From: Nansenia antarctica
Lineage: Eukaryota > Chordata > Actinopteri > Argentiniformes > Microstomatidae
NCBI GenBank assembly: GCA_963989245.1
Contig: OZ022342.1
Span: forward strand, 45,291,048-45,355,047
Reading direction: 5' to 3'
DNA length: 64,000 bases
In this document: in pieces, positions 26,031 through 41,062 of the stretch
How positions within the stretch are numbered: position 1 is the stretch's first letter
How the letters are laid out: every line of letters begins with the position of its first letter
Notes under the pieces: model-generated
Seen by the model: only the letters and a program-made list of their open reading frames with translations
What the model was told of the DNA's origin: nothing
The model's database searches: none
Translations under genes and position numbers: made by a program

Positions 26031-29000
26031 GAATGTCTGGTTTAAACCTTAGAATGTCTGGTTTAAACCTTAGAATGTCTGGTTTGAACCTTAGAATGTC
26101 TGGTTTGAATCTTAGAATGTCTGGTTTAAACCTTAGAATGTCTGGTTTGAATCTTAGAATGTCTGGTTTAAACCTTAGAATGTCTGGTTTAAACCTTAGA
26201 ATGTCTGGTTTGAATCTTAGAATGTCTGGTTTAAACCTTAGAATGTCTGGTTTAAACCTTAGAATGTCTGGTTTAAATCTTAGAATGTCTGGTTTAAACC
26301 TTAGAATGTCTGGTTTGAACCTTAGAATGTCTGGTTTGAATCTTAGAATGTCTGGTTTAAACCTTAGAATGTCTGGTTTGAACCTTAGAATGTCTGGTTT
26401 AAACCTTAGAATGTCTGGTTTAAATCTTAGAATGTCTGGTTTAAACCTTAGAATGTCTGGTTTGAACCTTAGAATGTCTGGTTTGAACATTAGAATGTCT
26501 GGTTTAAATCTTAGAATGTCTGGTTTGAATCTTAGAATGTCTGGTTTAAATCTTAGACTGTCTGGTTTGAATCTTAGAATGTCTGGTTTAAATCTTAGAA
26601 TGTCTGGTTTAAACCTTAGAATGTCTGGTTTGAACCTTAGAATGTCTGGTTTGAACCTTAGAATGTCTGGTTTGAATCTTAGAATGTCTGGTTTAAACCT
26701 TAGAATGTCTGGTTTGAATCTTAGAATGTCTGGTTTAAACCTTAGAATGTCTGGTTTAAACCTTAGAATGTCTGGTTTAAATCTTAGAATGTCTGGTTTG
26801 AATCTTAGAATGTCTGGTTTAAATCTTAGAATGTCTGGTTTAAACCTTAGAATGTCTGGTTTAAACCTTAGAATGTCTGGTTTAAATCTTAGAATGTCTG
26901 GTTTAAACCTTAGAATGTCTGGTTTGAACCTTAGAATGTCTGGTTTGAATCTTAGAATGTCTGGTTTAAACCTTAGAATGTCTGATTTGAACATTATAAT
27001 GTCTGGTTTAAACCTTAGAATGTCTGGTTTAAATCTTAGAATGTCTGGTTTAAACCTTAGAATGTCTGGTTTAAACCTTAGAATGTCTGGTTTGAACCTG
27101 AGCATGTCTGGTTTGAACATTAGAATGTCTGGTTTAAATCTTAGAATGTCTGGTTTAAACCTTAGAATGTCTGGTTTGAATCTTAGAATGTCTGGTTTAA
27201 ACCTTAGAATGTCTGGTTTGAATCTTAGAATGTCTGGTTTAAACCTTAGAATGTCTGGTTTAAACCTTAGAATGTCTGGTTTAAATCTTAGAATGTCTGG
27301 TTTAAACCTTAGAATGTCTGGTTTGAACCTTAGAATGTCTGGTTTGAATCTTAGAATGTCTGGTTTAAACCTTAGAATGTCTGGTTTGAACCTTAGAATG
27401 TCTGGTTTAAACCTTAGAATGTCTGGTTTAAATCTTAGAATGTCTGGTTTAAACCTTAGAATGTCTGGTTTGAACCTTAGAATGTCTGGTTTGAACATTA
27501 GAATGTCTGGTTTAAATCTTAGAATGTCTGGTTTGAATCTTAGAATGTCTGGTTTAAATCTTAGAATGTCTGGTTTGAATCTTAGAATGTCTGGTTTGAA
27601 TCTTAGAATGTCTGGTTTAAACCTTAGAATGTCTGGTTTGAATCTTAGAATGTCTGGTTACAACCTTAGAATGTCTGGTTTAAACCTTAGAATGTCTGGT
27701 TTAAATCTTAGAATGTCTGGTTTGAACCTTAGAATGTCTGGTTTGAATCTTAGAATGTCTGGTTACAACCTTAGAATGTCTCGTTTGAACCTTAGAATGT
27801 CTGGTTTAAACCTTAGAATGTCTGGTTTAAATCTTAGAATGTCTGGTTTAAACCTTAGAATGTCTGGTTTGAACCTTAGAATGTCTGGTTTGAACATTAG
27901 AATGTCTGGTTTAAATCTTAGAATGTCTGGTTTGAATCTTAGAATGTCTGGTTTGAATCTTAGAATGTCTGGTTTAAACCTTAGAATGTCTGGTTTAAAC
28001 CTTAGAATGTCTGGTTTAAACCTTAGAATGTCTGGTTTAAATCTTAGAATGTCTGGTTTGAATCTTAGAATGTCTGGTTTAAACCTTAGAATGTCTGGTT
28101 TGAACCTTAGAATGTCTGGTTTAAACCTTAGAATGTCTGGTTTGAACCTTAGAATGTCTGGTTTAAACCTTAGAATGTCTGGTTTAAATCTTAGAATGTC
28201 TGGTTTAAACCTTAGAATGTCTGGTTTGAACCTTAGAATGTCTGGTTTGAACATTAGAATGTCTGGTTTAAATCTTAGAATGTCTGGTTTGAATCTTAGA
28301 ATGTCTGGTTTAAATCTTAGAATGTCTGGTTTGAATCTTAGAATGTCTGGTTTGAATCTTAGAATGTCTGGTTTAAACCTTAGAATGTCTGGTTTGAATC
28401 TTAGAATGTCTGGTTACAACCTTAGAATGTCTGGTTTAAACCTTAGAATGTCTGGTTTAAATCTTAGAATGTCTGGTTTGAACCTTAGAATGTCTGGTTT
28501 GAATCTTAGAATGTCTGGTTACAACCTTAGAATGTCTGGTTTGAACCTTAGAATGTCTGGTTTAAACCTTAGAATGTCTGGTTTAAATCTTAGAATGTCT
28601 GGTTTAAACCTTAGAATGTCTGGTTTGAACCTTAGAATGTCTGGTTTGAACATTAGAATGTCTGGTTTAAATCTTAGAATGTCTGGTTTGAATCTTAGAA
28701 TGTCTGGTTTGAATCTTAGAATGTCTGGTTTAAACCTTAGAATGTCTGGTTTAAACCTTAGAATGTCTGGTTTAAACCTTAGAATGTCTGGTTTAAATCT
28801 TAGAATGTCTGGTTTGAATCTTAGAATGTCTGGTTTAAATCTTAGAATGTCTGGTTTGAATCTTAGAATGTCTGGTTTAAACCTTAGAATGTCTGGTTTG
28901 AATCTTAGAATGTCTGGTTTAAACCTTAGAATGTCTGGTTTAAATCTTAGAATGTCTGGTTTAAACCTTAGAATGTCTGGTTTAAACCTTAGAATGTCTG

Positions 29001-32000
29001 GTTTAAATCTTAGAATGTCTGGTTTAAACCTTAGAATGTCTGGTTTGAACCTTAGAATGTCTGGTTTGAATCTTAGAATGTCTGGTTTAAACCTTAGAAT
29101 GTCTGATTTGAACATTATAATGTCTGGTTTAAACCTTAGAATGTCTGGTTTAAATCTTAGTATGTCTGGTTTAAACCTTAGAATGTCTGGTTTGAACCTT
29201 AGAATGTCTGGTTTGAATCTTAGAATGTCTGGTTTAAACCTTAGAATGTCTGGTTTGAACCTTAGAATGTCTGGTTTAAACCTTAGAATGTCTGGTTTAA
29301 ATCTTAGAATGTCTGGTTTAAACCTTAGAATGTCTGGTTTGAACCTTAGAATGTCTGGTTTGAACATTAGAATGTCTGGTTTAAATCTTAGAATGTCTGG
29401 TTTGAATCTTAGAATGTCTGGTTTAAATCTTAGAATGTCTGGTTTGAATCTTAGAATGTCTGGTTTGAATCTTAGAATGTCTGGTTTAAACCTTAGAATG
29501 TCTGGTTTGAATCTTAGAATGTCTGGTTACAACCTTAGAATGTCTGGTTTAAACCTTAGAATGTCTGGTTTAAATCTTAGAATGTCTGGTTTGAACCTTA
29601 GAATGTCTGGTTTGAATCTTAGAATGTCTGGTTACAACCTTAGAATGTCTGGTTTAAACCTTAGAATGTCTGGTTTAAATCTTAGAATGTCTGGTTTGAA
29701 TCTTAGAATGTCTGGTTTAAATCTTAGAATGTCTGGTTTGAATCTTAGAATGTCTGGTTTAAACCTTAGAATGTCTGGTTTGAATCTTAGAATGTCTGGT
29801 TTAAACCTTAGAATGTCTGGTTTAAATCTTAGAATGTCTGGTTTAAACCTTAGAATGTCTGGTTTAAACCTTAGAATGTCTGGTTTGAACCTTAGAATGT
29901 CTGGTTTGAACATTAGAATGTCTGGTTTAAATCTTAGAATGTCTGGTTTGAATCTTAGAATGTCTGGTTTAAATCTTAGAATGTCTGGTTTGAATCTTAG
30001 AATGTCTGGTTTAAATCTTAGAATGTCTGGTTTAAACCTTAGAATATCTGGTTTGAACCTTATAATGTCTGGTTTGAACCTTAGAATGTCTGGTTTAAAC
30101 CTTAGAATGTCTGGTTTAAATCTTAGAATGTCTGGTTTGAATCTTAGAATGTCTGGTTTGAATCTTAGAATGTCTGGTTTAAACCTTAGAATGTCTGGTT
30201 TGAACCTTAGAATGTCTGGTTTAAACCTTAGAATGTCTGGTTTAAATCTTAGAATGTCTGGTTTAAACCTTAGCATGTCTGGTTTGAACCTTAGAATGTC
30301 TGGTTTGAATCTTAGAATGTCTGGTTTAAACTTTAGAATGTCTGGTTTGAATCTTAGAATGTCTGGTTTAAACCTTAGAATGTCTGGTTTAAACCTTAGA
30401 ATGTCTGGTTTAAATCTTAGAATGTCTGGTTTGAACCTTAGAATGTCTGGTTTGAATCTTAGAATGTCTGGTTTAAACCTTAGAATGTCTGGTTTGAACC
30501 TTAGAATGTCTGGTTTAAACCTTAGAATGTCTGGTTTAAATCTTAGAATGTCTGGTTTAAACCTTAGAATGTCTGGTTTAAATCTTAGAATGTCTGGTTT
30601 AAACCTTAGAATGTCTGGTTTAAATCTTAGAATGTCTGGTTTGAATCTTAGAATGTCTGGTTTAAACCTTAGAATGTCTGGTTTGAACCTTAGAATGTCT
30701 GGTTTAAACCTTAGAATGTCTGGTTTGAACCTTAGAATGTCTGGTTTAAACCTTAGAATGTCTGGTTTAAATCTTAGAATGTCTGGTTTAAACCTTAGAA
30801 TGTCTGGTTTGAATCTTAGAATGTCTGGTTTGAATCTTAGAATGTCTGGTTTAAACCTTAGAATGTCTGGTTTGAATCTTAGAATGTCTGGTTACAACCT
30901 TAGAATGTCTGGTTTAAACCTTAGAATGTCTGGTTTAAATCTTAGAATGTCTGGTTTGAACCTTAGAATGTCTGGTTTGAATCTTAGAATGTCTGGTTAC
31001 AACCTTAGAATGTCTGGTTTGAACCTTAGAATGTCTGGTTTAAACCTTAGAATGTCTGGTTTAAATCATAGAATGTCTGGTTTAAACCTTAGAATGTCTG
31101 GTTTGAACCTTAGAATGTCTGGTTTGAACATTAGAATGTCTGGTTTAAATCTTAGAATGTCTGGTTTGAATCTTAGAATGTCTGGTTTGAATCTTAGAAT
31201 GTCTGGTTTAAACCTTAGAATGTCTGGTTTAAACCTTAGAATGTCTGGTTTAAACCTTAGAATGTCTGGTTTAAATCTTAGAATGTCTGGTTTGAATCTT
31301 AGAATGTCTGGTTTAAATCTTAGAATGTCTGGTTTGAATCTTAGAATGTCTGGTTTAAACCTTAGAATGTCTGGTTTGAATCTTAGAATGTCTGGTTTAA
31401 ACCTTAGAATGTCTGGTTTAAATCTTAGAATGTCTGGTTTAAACCTTAGAATGTCTGGTTTAAACCTTAGAATGTCTGGTTTGAACCTTAGAATGTCTGG
31501 TTTGAACATTAGAATGTCTGGTTTAAATCTTAGAATGTCTGGTTTGAATCTTAGAATGTCTGGTTTAAATCTTAGAATGTCTGGTTTGAATCTTAGAATG
31601 TCTGGTTTAAATCTTAGAATGTCTGGTTTAAACCTTAGAATGTCTGGTTTGAACCTTAGAATGTCTGGTTTGAACCTTAGAATGTCTGGTTTAAACCTTA
31701 GAATGTCTGGTTTAAATCTTAGAATGTCTGGTTTGAACCTTAGAATGTCTGGTTTGAATCTTAGAATGTCTGGTTTAAACCTTAGAATGTCTGGTTTGAA
31801 CCTTAGAATGTCTGGTTTAAACCTTAGAATGTCTGGTTTAAATCTTAGAATGTCTGGTTTAAACCTTAGCATGTCTGGTTTGAACCTTAGAATGTCTGGT
31901 TTGAATCTTAGAATGTCTGGTTTAAACTTTAGAATGTCTGGTTTGAATCTTAGAATGTCTGGTTTAAACCTTAGAATGTCTGGTTTAAACCTTAGAATGT

Positions 32001-32500
32001 CTGGTTTAAATCTTAGAATGTCTGGTTTGAACCTTAGAATGTCTGGTTTGAATCTTAGAATGTCTGGTTTAAACCTTAGAATGTCTGGTTTGAACCTTAG
32101 AATGTCTGGTTTAAACCTTAGAATGTCTGGTTTAAATCTTAGAATGTCTGGTTTAAACCTTAGAATGTCTGGTTTAAATCTTAGAATGTCTGGTTTAAAC
32201 CTTAGAATGTCTGGTTTAAATCTTAGAATGTCTGGTTTGAATCTTAGAATGTCTGGTTTAAACCTTAGAATGTCTGGTTTGAACCTTAGAATGTCTGGTT
32301 TAAACCTTAGAATGTCTGGTTTAAATCTTAGAATGTCTGGTTTAAACCTTAGAATGTCTGGTTTAAACCTTAGCATGTCTGGTTTGAACCTTAGAATGTC
32401 TGGTTTGAACATTAGAATGTCTGGTTTAAACCTTAGAATGTCTGGTTTAAATCTTAGAATGTCTGGTTTGAATCTTAGAATGTCTGGTTTAAATCTTAGA
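26031..32500. repeat. Irregular satellite zone rich in GGTTACAACC double variants
   Basis: This zone lacks one dominant long period. Its signature is the monomer GGTTACAACC, two changes from GGTTTAAACC, occurring in pairs about 105-110 bp apart (near 27,657/27,763, 28,411/28,517, 29,525/29,631, 30,891/30,997). Shared mini-blocks around each pair suggest repeated short-range amplification of several hundred bp to about 1.2 kb. TGATTTGAACATTATAATG occurs near 26,988 and 29,104. Confidence 0.8.
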
Positions 32501-35500
32501 ATGTATGTCTGGTTTGAATCTTAGAATGTCTGGTTTGAATCTTAGAATGTCTGGTTTAAACCTTAGAATGTCTGGTTTGAATCTTAGAATGTCTGGTTAC
32601 AACCTTAGAATGTCTGGTTTAAACCTTAGAATGTCTGGTTTGAACCTTAGAATGTCTGGTTTAAACCTTAGAATGTCTGGTTTAAATCTTAGAATGTCTG
32701 GTTTAAACCTTAGCATGTCTGGTTTGAACCTTAGAATGTCTGGTTTGAATCTTAGAATGTCTGGTTTAAACTTTAGAATGTCTGGTTTGAATCTTAGAAT
32801 GTCTGGTTTAAACCTTAGAATGTCTGGTTTAAACCTTAGAATGTCTGGTTTAAATCTTAGAATGTCTGGTTTGAACCTTAGAATGTCTGGTTTGAATCTT
32901 AGAATGTCTGGTTTAAACCTTAGAATGTCTGGTTTGAACCTTAGAATGTCTGGTTTAAACCTTAGAATGTCTGGTTTAAATCTTAGAATGTCTGGTTTAA
33001 ACCTTAGAATGTCTGGTTTAAATCTTAGAATGTCTGGTTTAAACCTTAGAATGTCTGGTTTAAATCTTAGAATGTCTGGTTTGAATCTTAGAATGTCTGG
33101 TTTAAACCTTAGAATGTCTGGTTTGAACCTTAGAATGTCTGGTTTAAACCTTAGAATGTCTGGTTTAAATCTTAGAATGTCTGGTTTAAACCTTAGAATG
33201 TCTGGTTTAAACCTTAGCATGTCTGGTTTGAACCTTAGAATGTCTGGTTTGAACATTAGAATGTCTGGTTTAAATCTTAGAATGTCTGGTTTGAATCTTA
33301 GAATGTCTGGTTTAAATCTTAGAATGTCTGGTTTAAACCTTAGAATGTCTGGTTTAAATCTTAGAATGTCTGGTTTAAACCTTAGAATGTCTGGTTTAAA
33401 TCTTAGAATGTCTGGTTTAAACCTTAGAATGTCTGGTTTAAATCTTAGAATGTCTGGTTTGAATCTTAGAATGTCTGGTTTAAACCTTAGAATGTCTGGT
33501 TTGAACCTTAGAATGTCTGGTTTAAACCTTAGAATGTCTGGTTTAAATCTTAGAATGTCTGGTTTAAACCTTAGAATGTCTGGTTTAAACCTTAGCATGT
33601 CTGGTTTGAACCTTAGAATGTCTGGTTTGAACATTAGAATGTCTGGTTTAAACCTTAGAATGTCTGGTTTAAATCTTAGAATGTCTGGTTTGAATCTTAG
33701 AATGTCTGGTTTAAATCTTAGAATGTATGTCTGGTTTGAATCTTAGAATGTCTGGTTTGAATCTTAGAATGTCTGGTTTAAACCTTAGAATGTCTGGTTT
33801 GAATCTTAGAATGTCTGGTTACAACCTTAGAATGTCTGATTTAAACCTTAGAATGTCTGGTTTGAACCTTAGAATGTCTGGTTTAAACCTTAGAATGTCT
33901 GGTTTAAATCTTAGAATGTCTGGTTTGAACCTTAGAATGTCTGGTTTGAATCTTAGAATGTCTGGTTTAAACCTTAGAATGTCTGGTTTGAACCTTAGAA
34001 TGTCTGGTTTAAACCTTAGAATGTCTGGTTTAAATTTTAGAATGTCTGGTTTAAACCTTAGCATGTCTGGTTTGAACCTTAGAATGTCTGGTTTGAATCT
34101 TAGAATGTCTGGTTTAAACTTTAGAATGTCTGGTTTGAATCTTAGAATGTCTGGTTTAAACCTTAGAATGTCTGGTTTAAATCTTAGAATGTCTGGTTTG
34201 AATCTTAGAATGTCTGGTTTAAATCTTAGAATGTATGTCTGGTTTGAATCTTAGAATGTCTGGTTTGAATCTTAGAATGTCTGGTTTAAACCTTAGAATG
34301 TCTGGTTTGAATCTTAGAATGTCTGGTTACAACCTTAGAATGTCTGGTTTAAACCTTAGAATGTCTGGTTTGAACCTTAGAATGTCTGGTTTAAACCTTA
34401 GAATGTCTGGTTTAAATCTTAGAATGTCTGGTTTGAACCTTAGAATGTCTGGTTTGAATCTTAGAATGTCTGGTTTAAACCTTAGAATGTCTGGTTTGAA
34501 CCTTAGAATGTCTGGTTTAAACCTTAGAATGTCTGGTTTAAATCTTAGAATGTCTGGTTTAAACCTTAGCATGTCTGGTTTGAACCTTAGAATGTCTGGT
34601 TTGAATCTTAGAATGTCTGGTTTAAACTTTAGAATGTCTGGTTTGAATCTTAGAATGTCTGGTTTAAACCTTAGAATGTCTGGTTTAAACCTTAGAATGT
34701 CTGGTTTAAATCTTAGAATGTCTGGTTTGAACCTTAGAATGTCTGGTTTGAATCTTAGAATGTCTGGTTTAAACCTTAGAATGTCTGGTTTGAACCTTAG
34801 AATGTCTGGTTTAAACCTTAGAATGTCTGGTTTAAATCTTAGAATGTCTGGTTTAAACCTTAGAATGTCTGGTTTAAATCTTAGAATGTCTGGTTTAAAC
34901 CTTAGAATGTCTGGTTTAAATCTTAGAATGTCTGGTTTAAACCTTAGAATGTCTGGTTTAAACCTTAGCATGTCTGGTTTGAACCTTAGAATGTCTGGTT
35001 TGAACATTAGAATGTCTGGTTTAAATCTTAGAATGTCTGGTTTGAATCTTAGAATGTCTGGTTTAAATCTTAGAATGTCTGGTTTAAACCTTAGAATGTC
35101 TGGTTTAAATCTTAGAATGTCTGGTTTAAACCTTAGAATGTCTGGTTTAAATCTTAGAATGTCTGGTTTAAACCTTAGAATGTCTGGTTTAAATCTTAGA
35201 ATGTCTGGTTTGAATCTTAGAATGTCTGGTTTAAACCTTAGAATGTCTGGTTTGAACCTTAGAATGTCTGGTTTAAACCTTAGAATGTCTGGTTTAAATC
35301 TTAGAATGTCTGGTTTAAACCTTAGAATGTCTGGTTTAAACCTTAGCATGTCTGGTTTGAACCTTAGAATGTCTGGTTTGAACATTAGAATGTCTGGTTT
35401 AAACCTTAGAATGTCTGGTTTAAATCTTAGAATGTCTGGTTTGAATCTTAGAATGTCTGGTTTAAATCTTAGAATGTATGTCTGGTTTGAATCTTAGAAT

Positions 35501-38500
35501 GTCTGGTTTGAATCTTAGAATGTCTGGTTTAAACCTTAGAATGTCTGGTTTGAATCTTAGAATGTCTGGTTACAACCTTAGAATGTCTGGTTTGAACCTT
35601 AGAATGTCTGGTTTGAATCTTAGAATGTCTGGTTTAAACCTTAGAATGTCTGGTTTGAACCTTAGAATGTCTGGTTTAAACCTTAGAATGTCTGGTTTAA
35701 ATCTTAGAATGTCTGGTTTAAACCTTAGCATGTCTGGTTTGAACCTTAGAATGTCTGGTTTGAATCTTAGAATGTCTGGTTTAAACTTTAGAATGTCTGG
35801 TTTAAACCTTAGAATGTCTGGTTTAAACCTTAGAATGTCTGGTTTGAACCTTAGAATGTCTGGTTTAAACCTTAGAATGTCTGGTTTAAATCTTAGAATG
35901 TCTGGTTTGAACCTTAGAATGTCTGGTTTGAATCTTAGAATGTCTGGTTTAAACCTTAGAATGTCTGGTTTGAACCTTAGAATGTCTGGTTTAAACCTTA
36001 GAATGTCTGGTTTAAATCTTAGAATGTCTGGTTTAAACCTTAGCATGTCTGGTTTGAACCTTAGAATGTCTGGTTTGAATCTTAGAATGTCTGGTTTAAA
36101 CTTTAGAATGTCTGGTTTGAATCTTAGAATGTCTGGCTTAAACCTTAGAATGTCTGGTTTAAACCTTAGAATGTCTGGTTTAAATCTTAGAATGTCTGGT
36201 TTGAACCTTAGAATGTCTGGTTTGAATCTTAGAATGTCTGGTTTAAACCTTAGAATGTCTGGTTTGAACCTTAGAATGTCTGGTTTAAACCTTAGAATGT
36301 CTGGTTTAAATCTTAGAATGTCTGGTTTAAACCTTAGAATGTCTGGTTTAAATCTTAGAATGTCTGGTTTAAACCTTAGAATGTCTGGTTTAAATCTTAG
36401 AATGTCTGGTTTAAACCTTAGAATGTCTGGTTTAAACCTTAGCATGTCTGGTTTGAACCTTAGAATGTCTGGTTTGAACATTAGAATGTCTGGTTTAAAT
36501 CTTAGAATGTCTGGTTTGAATCTTAGAATGTCTGGTTTAAATCTTAGAATGTCTGGTTTAAACCTTAGAATGTCTGGTTTAAATCTTAGAATGTCTGGTT
36601 TAAACCTTAGAATGTCTGGTTTAAATCTTAGAATGTCTGGTTTAAACCTTAGAATGTCTGGTTTAAATCTTAGAATGTCTGGTTTGAATCTTAGAATGTC
36701 TGGTTTAAACCTTAGAATGTCTGGTTTGAACCTTAGAATGTCTGGTTTAAACCTTAGAATGTCTGGTTTAAATCTTAGAATGTCTGGTTTAAACCTTAGA
36801 ATGTCTGGTTTAAACCTTAGCATGTCTGGTTTGAACCTTAGAATGTCTGGTTTGAACATTAGAATGTCTGGTTTAAACCTTAGAATGTCTGGTTTAAATC
36901 TTAGAATGTCTGGTTTGAATCTTAGAATGTCTGGTTTAAATCTTAGAATGTATGTCTGGTTTGAATCTTAGAATGTCTGGTTTGAATCTTAGAATGTCTG
37001 GTTTAAACCTTAGAATGTCTGGTTTGAATCTTAGAATGTCTGGTTACAACCTTAGAATGTCTGGTTTAAACCTTAGAATGTCTGGTTTGAACCTTAGAAT
37101 GTCTGGTTTAAACCTTAGAATGTCTGGTTTAAATCTTAGAATGTCTGGTTTGAACCTTAGAATGTCTGGTTTGAATCTTAGAATGTCTGGTTTAAACCTC
37201 AGAATGTCTGGTTTGAACCTTAGAATGTCTGGTTTAAACCTTAGAATGTCTGGTTTAAATCTTAGAATGTCTGGATTAAACCTTAGAATGTCTGGTTTAA
37301 ACCTTAGCATGTCTGGTTTGAACCTTAGAATGTCTGGTTTGAACATTAGAATGTCTGGTTTAAATCTTAGAATGTCTGGTTTGAATCTTAGAATGTCTGG
37401 TTTAAATCTTAGAATGTCTGGTTTAAACCTTAGAATGTCTGGTTTAAATCTTAGAATGTCTGGTTTAAACCTTAGAATGTCTGGTTTAAATCTTAGAATG
37501 TCTGGTTTAAACCTTAGAATGTCTGGTTTAAATCTTAGAATGTCTGGTTTGAATCTTAGAATGTCTGGTTTAAACCTTAGAATGTCTGGTTTGAACCTTA
37601 GAATGTCTGGTTTAAACCTTAGAATGTCTGGTTTAAATCTTAGAATGTCTGGTTTAAACCTTAGAATGTCTGGTTTAAACCTTAGCATGTCTGGTTTGAA
37701 CCTTAGAATGTCTGGTTTGAACATTAGAATGTCTGGTTTAAACCTTAGAATGTCTGGTTTAAATCTTAGAATGTCTGGTTTGAATCTTAGAATGTCTGGT
37801 TTAAATCTTAGAATGTATGTCTGGTTTGAATCTTAGAATGTCTGGTTTGAATCTTAGAATGTCTGGTTTAAACCTTAGAATGTCTGGTTTGAATCTTAGA
37901 ATGTCTGGTTACAACCTTAGAATGTCTGATTTAAACCTTAGAATGTCTGGTTTGAACCTTAGAATGTCTGGTTTAAACCTTAGAATGTCTGGTTTAAATC
38001 TTAGAATGTCTGGTTTGAACCTTAGAATGTCTGGTTTGAATCTTAGAATGTCTGGTTTAAACCTTAGAATGTCTGGTTTGAACCTTAGAATGTCTGGTTT
38101 AAACCTTAGAATGTCTGGTTTAAATTTTAGAATGTCTGGTTTAAACCTTAGCATGTCTGGTTTGAACCTTAGAATGTCTGGTTTGAATCTTAGAATGTCT
38201 GGTTTAAACTTTAGAATGTCTGGTTTGAATCTTAGAATGTCTGGTTTAAACCTTAGAATGTCTGGTTTAAATCTTAGAATGTCTGGTTTGAATCTTAGAA
38301 TGTCTGGTTTAAATCTTAGAATGTATGTCTGGTTTGAATCTTAGAATGTCTGGTTTGAATCTTAGAATGTCTGGTTTAAACCTTAGAATGTCTGGTTTGA
38401 ATCTTAGAATGTCTGGTTACAACCTTAGAATGTCTGGTTTAAACCTTAGAATGTCTGGTTTGAACCTTAGAATGTCTGGTTTAAACCTTAGAATGTCTGG

Positions 38501-41062
38501 TTTAAATCTTAGAATGTCTGGTTTGAACCTTAGAATGTCTGGTTTGAATCTTAGAATGTCTGGTTTAAACCTTAGAATGTCTGGTTTGAACCTTAGAATG
38601 TCTGGTTTAAACCTTAGAATGTCTGGTTTAAATCTTAGAATGTCTGGTTTAAACCTTAGCATGTCTGGTTTGAACCTTAGAATGTCTGGTTTGAATCTTA
38701 GAATGTCTGGTTTAAACTTTAGAATGTCTGGTTTGAATCTTAGAATGTCTGGTTTAAACCTTAGAATGTCTGGTTTAAACCTTAGAATGTCTGGTTTAAA
38801 TCTTAGAATGTCTGGTTTGAACCTTAGAATGTCTGGTTTGAATCTTAGAATGTCTGGTTTAAACCTTAGAATGTCTGGTTTGAACCTTAGAATGTCTGGT
38901 TTAAACCTTAGAATGTCTGGTTTAAATCTTAGAATGTCTGGTTTAAACCTTAGAATGTCTGGTTTAAATCTTAGAATGTCTGGTTTAAACCTTAGAATGT
39001 CTGGTTTAAATCTTAGAATGTCTGGTTTAAACCTTAGAATGTCTGGTTTAAACCTTAGCATGTCTGGTTTGAACCTTAGAATGTCTGGTTTGAACATTAG
39101 AATGTCTGGTTTAAATCTTAGAATGTCTGGTTTGAATCTTAGAATGTCTGGTTTAAATCTTAGAATGTCTGGTTTAAACCTTAGAATGTCTGGTTTAAAT
39201 CTTAGAATGTCTGGTTTAAACCTTAGAATGTCTGGTTTAAATCTTAGAATGTCTGGTTTAAACCTTAGAATGTCTGGTTTAAATCTTAGAATGTCTGGTT
39301 TGAATCTTAGAATGTCTGGTTTAAACCTTAGAATGTCTGGTTTGAACCTTAGAATGTCTGGTTTAAACCTTAGAATGTCTGGTTTAAATCTTAGAATGTC
39401 TGGTTTAAACCTTAGAATGTCTGGTTTAAACCTTAGCATGTCTGGTTTGAACCTTAGAATGTCTGGTTTGAACATTAGAATGTCTGGTTTAAACCTTAGA
39501 ATGTCTGGTTTAAATCTTAGAATGTCTGGTTTGAATCTTAGAATGTCTGGTTTAAATCTTAGAATGTATGTCTGGTTTGAATCTTAGAATGTCTGGTTTG
39601 AATCTTAGAATGTCTGGTTTAAACCTTAGAATGTCTGGTTTGAATCTTAGAATGTCTGGTTACAACCTTAGAATGTCTGGTTTGAACCTTAGAATGTCTG
39701 GTTTGAATCTTAGAATGTCTGGTTTAAACCTTAGAATGTCTGGTTTGAACCTTAGAATGTCTGGTTTAAACCTTAGAATGTCTGGTTTAAATCTTAGAAT
39801 GTCTGGTTTAAACCTTAGCATGTCTGGTTTGAACCTTAGAATGTCTGGTTTGAATCTTAGAATGTCTGGTTTAAACTTTAGAATGTCTGGTTTGAATCTT
39901 AGAATGTCTGGTTTAAACCTTAGAATGTCTGGTTTAAACCTTAGAATGTCTGGTTTGAACCTTAGAATGTCTGGTTTAAACCTTAGAATGTCTGGTTTAA
40001 ATCTTAGAATGTCTGGTTTGAACCTTAGAATGTCTGGTTTGAATCTTAGAATGTCTGGTTTAAACCTTAGAATGTCTGGTTTGAACCTTAGAATGTCTGG
40101 TTTAAACCTTAGAATGTCTGGTTTAAATCTTAGAATGTCTGGTTTAAACCTTAGCATGTCTGGTTTGAACCTTAGAATGTCTGGTTTGAATCTTAGAATG
40201 TCTGGTTTAAACTTTAGAATGTCTGGTTTGAATCTTAGAATGTCTGGCTTAAACCTTAGAATGTCTGGTTTAAACCTTAGAATGTCTGGTTTAAATCTTA
40301 GAATGTCTGGTTTGAACCTTAGAATGTCTGGTTTGAATCTTAGAATGTCTGGTTTAAACCTTAGAATGTCTGGTTTGAACCTTAGAATGTCTGGTTTAAA
40401 CCTTAGAATGTCTGGTTTAAATCTTAGAATGTCTGGTTTAAACCTTAGAATGTCTGGTTTAAATCTTAGAATGTCTGGTTTAAACCTTAGAATGTCTGGT
40501 TTAAATCTTAGAATGTCTGGTTTAAACCTTAGAATGTCTGGTTTAAACCTTAGCATGTCTGGTTTGAACCTTAGAATGTCTGGTTTGAACATTAGAATGT
40601 CTGGTTTAAATCTTAGAATGTCTGGTTTGAATCTTAGAATGTCTGGTTTAAATCTTAGAATGTCTGGTTTAAACCTTAGAATGTCTGGTTTAAATCTTAG
40701 AATGTCTGGTTTAAACCTTAGAATGTCTGGTTTAAATCTTAGAATGTCTGGTTTAAACCTTAGAATGTCTGGTTTAAATCTTAGAATGTCTGGTTTGAAT
40801 CTTAGAATGTCTGGTTTAAACCTTAGAATGTCTGGTTTGAACCTTAGAATGTCTGGTTTAAACCTTAGAATGTCTGGTTTAAATCTTAGAATGTCTGGTT
40901 TAAACCTTAGAATGTCTGGTTTAAACCTTAGCATGTCTGGTTTGAACCTTAGAATGTCTGGTTTGAACATTAGAATGTCTGGTTTAAACCTTAGAATGTC
41001 TGGTTTAAATCTTAGAATGTCTGGTTTGAATCTTAGAATGTCTGGTTTAAATCTTAGAATGT
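32501..41062. repeat. Nine-fold HOR zone punctuated by ATGT insertions
   Basis: The eight bases ATGTATGT (a 4-bp tandem duplication of ATGT inside the monomer) begin at 32,501, 33,723, 34,231, 35,474, 36,948, 37,813, 38,321, 39,564 and 41,059. Spacings are 1,222, 508, 1,243, 1,474, 865, 508, 1,243 and 1,495 bp, each a whole number of monomers plus 4. The 508-1,243 pair recurs after 4,090 bp, so a four-block unit was itself duplicated; the last interval grew by one monomer (1,474 to 1,495). Each block opens with the same five-monomer leader ending in GGTTACAACC. Confidence 0.95.

Noticed and set aside
17801..32524. Heptad MSGLNLR as a coiled coil (Met and Leu at a/d-like positions)
   Set aside because: Seven residues per repeat follows from 21 bp. 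Gly and Asn in each heptad and the absence of evidence for translation make this uninformative.
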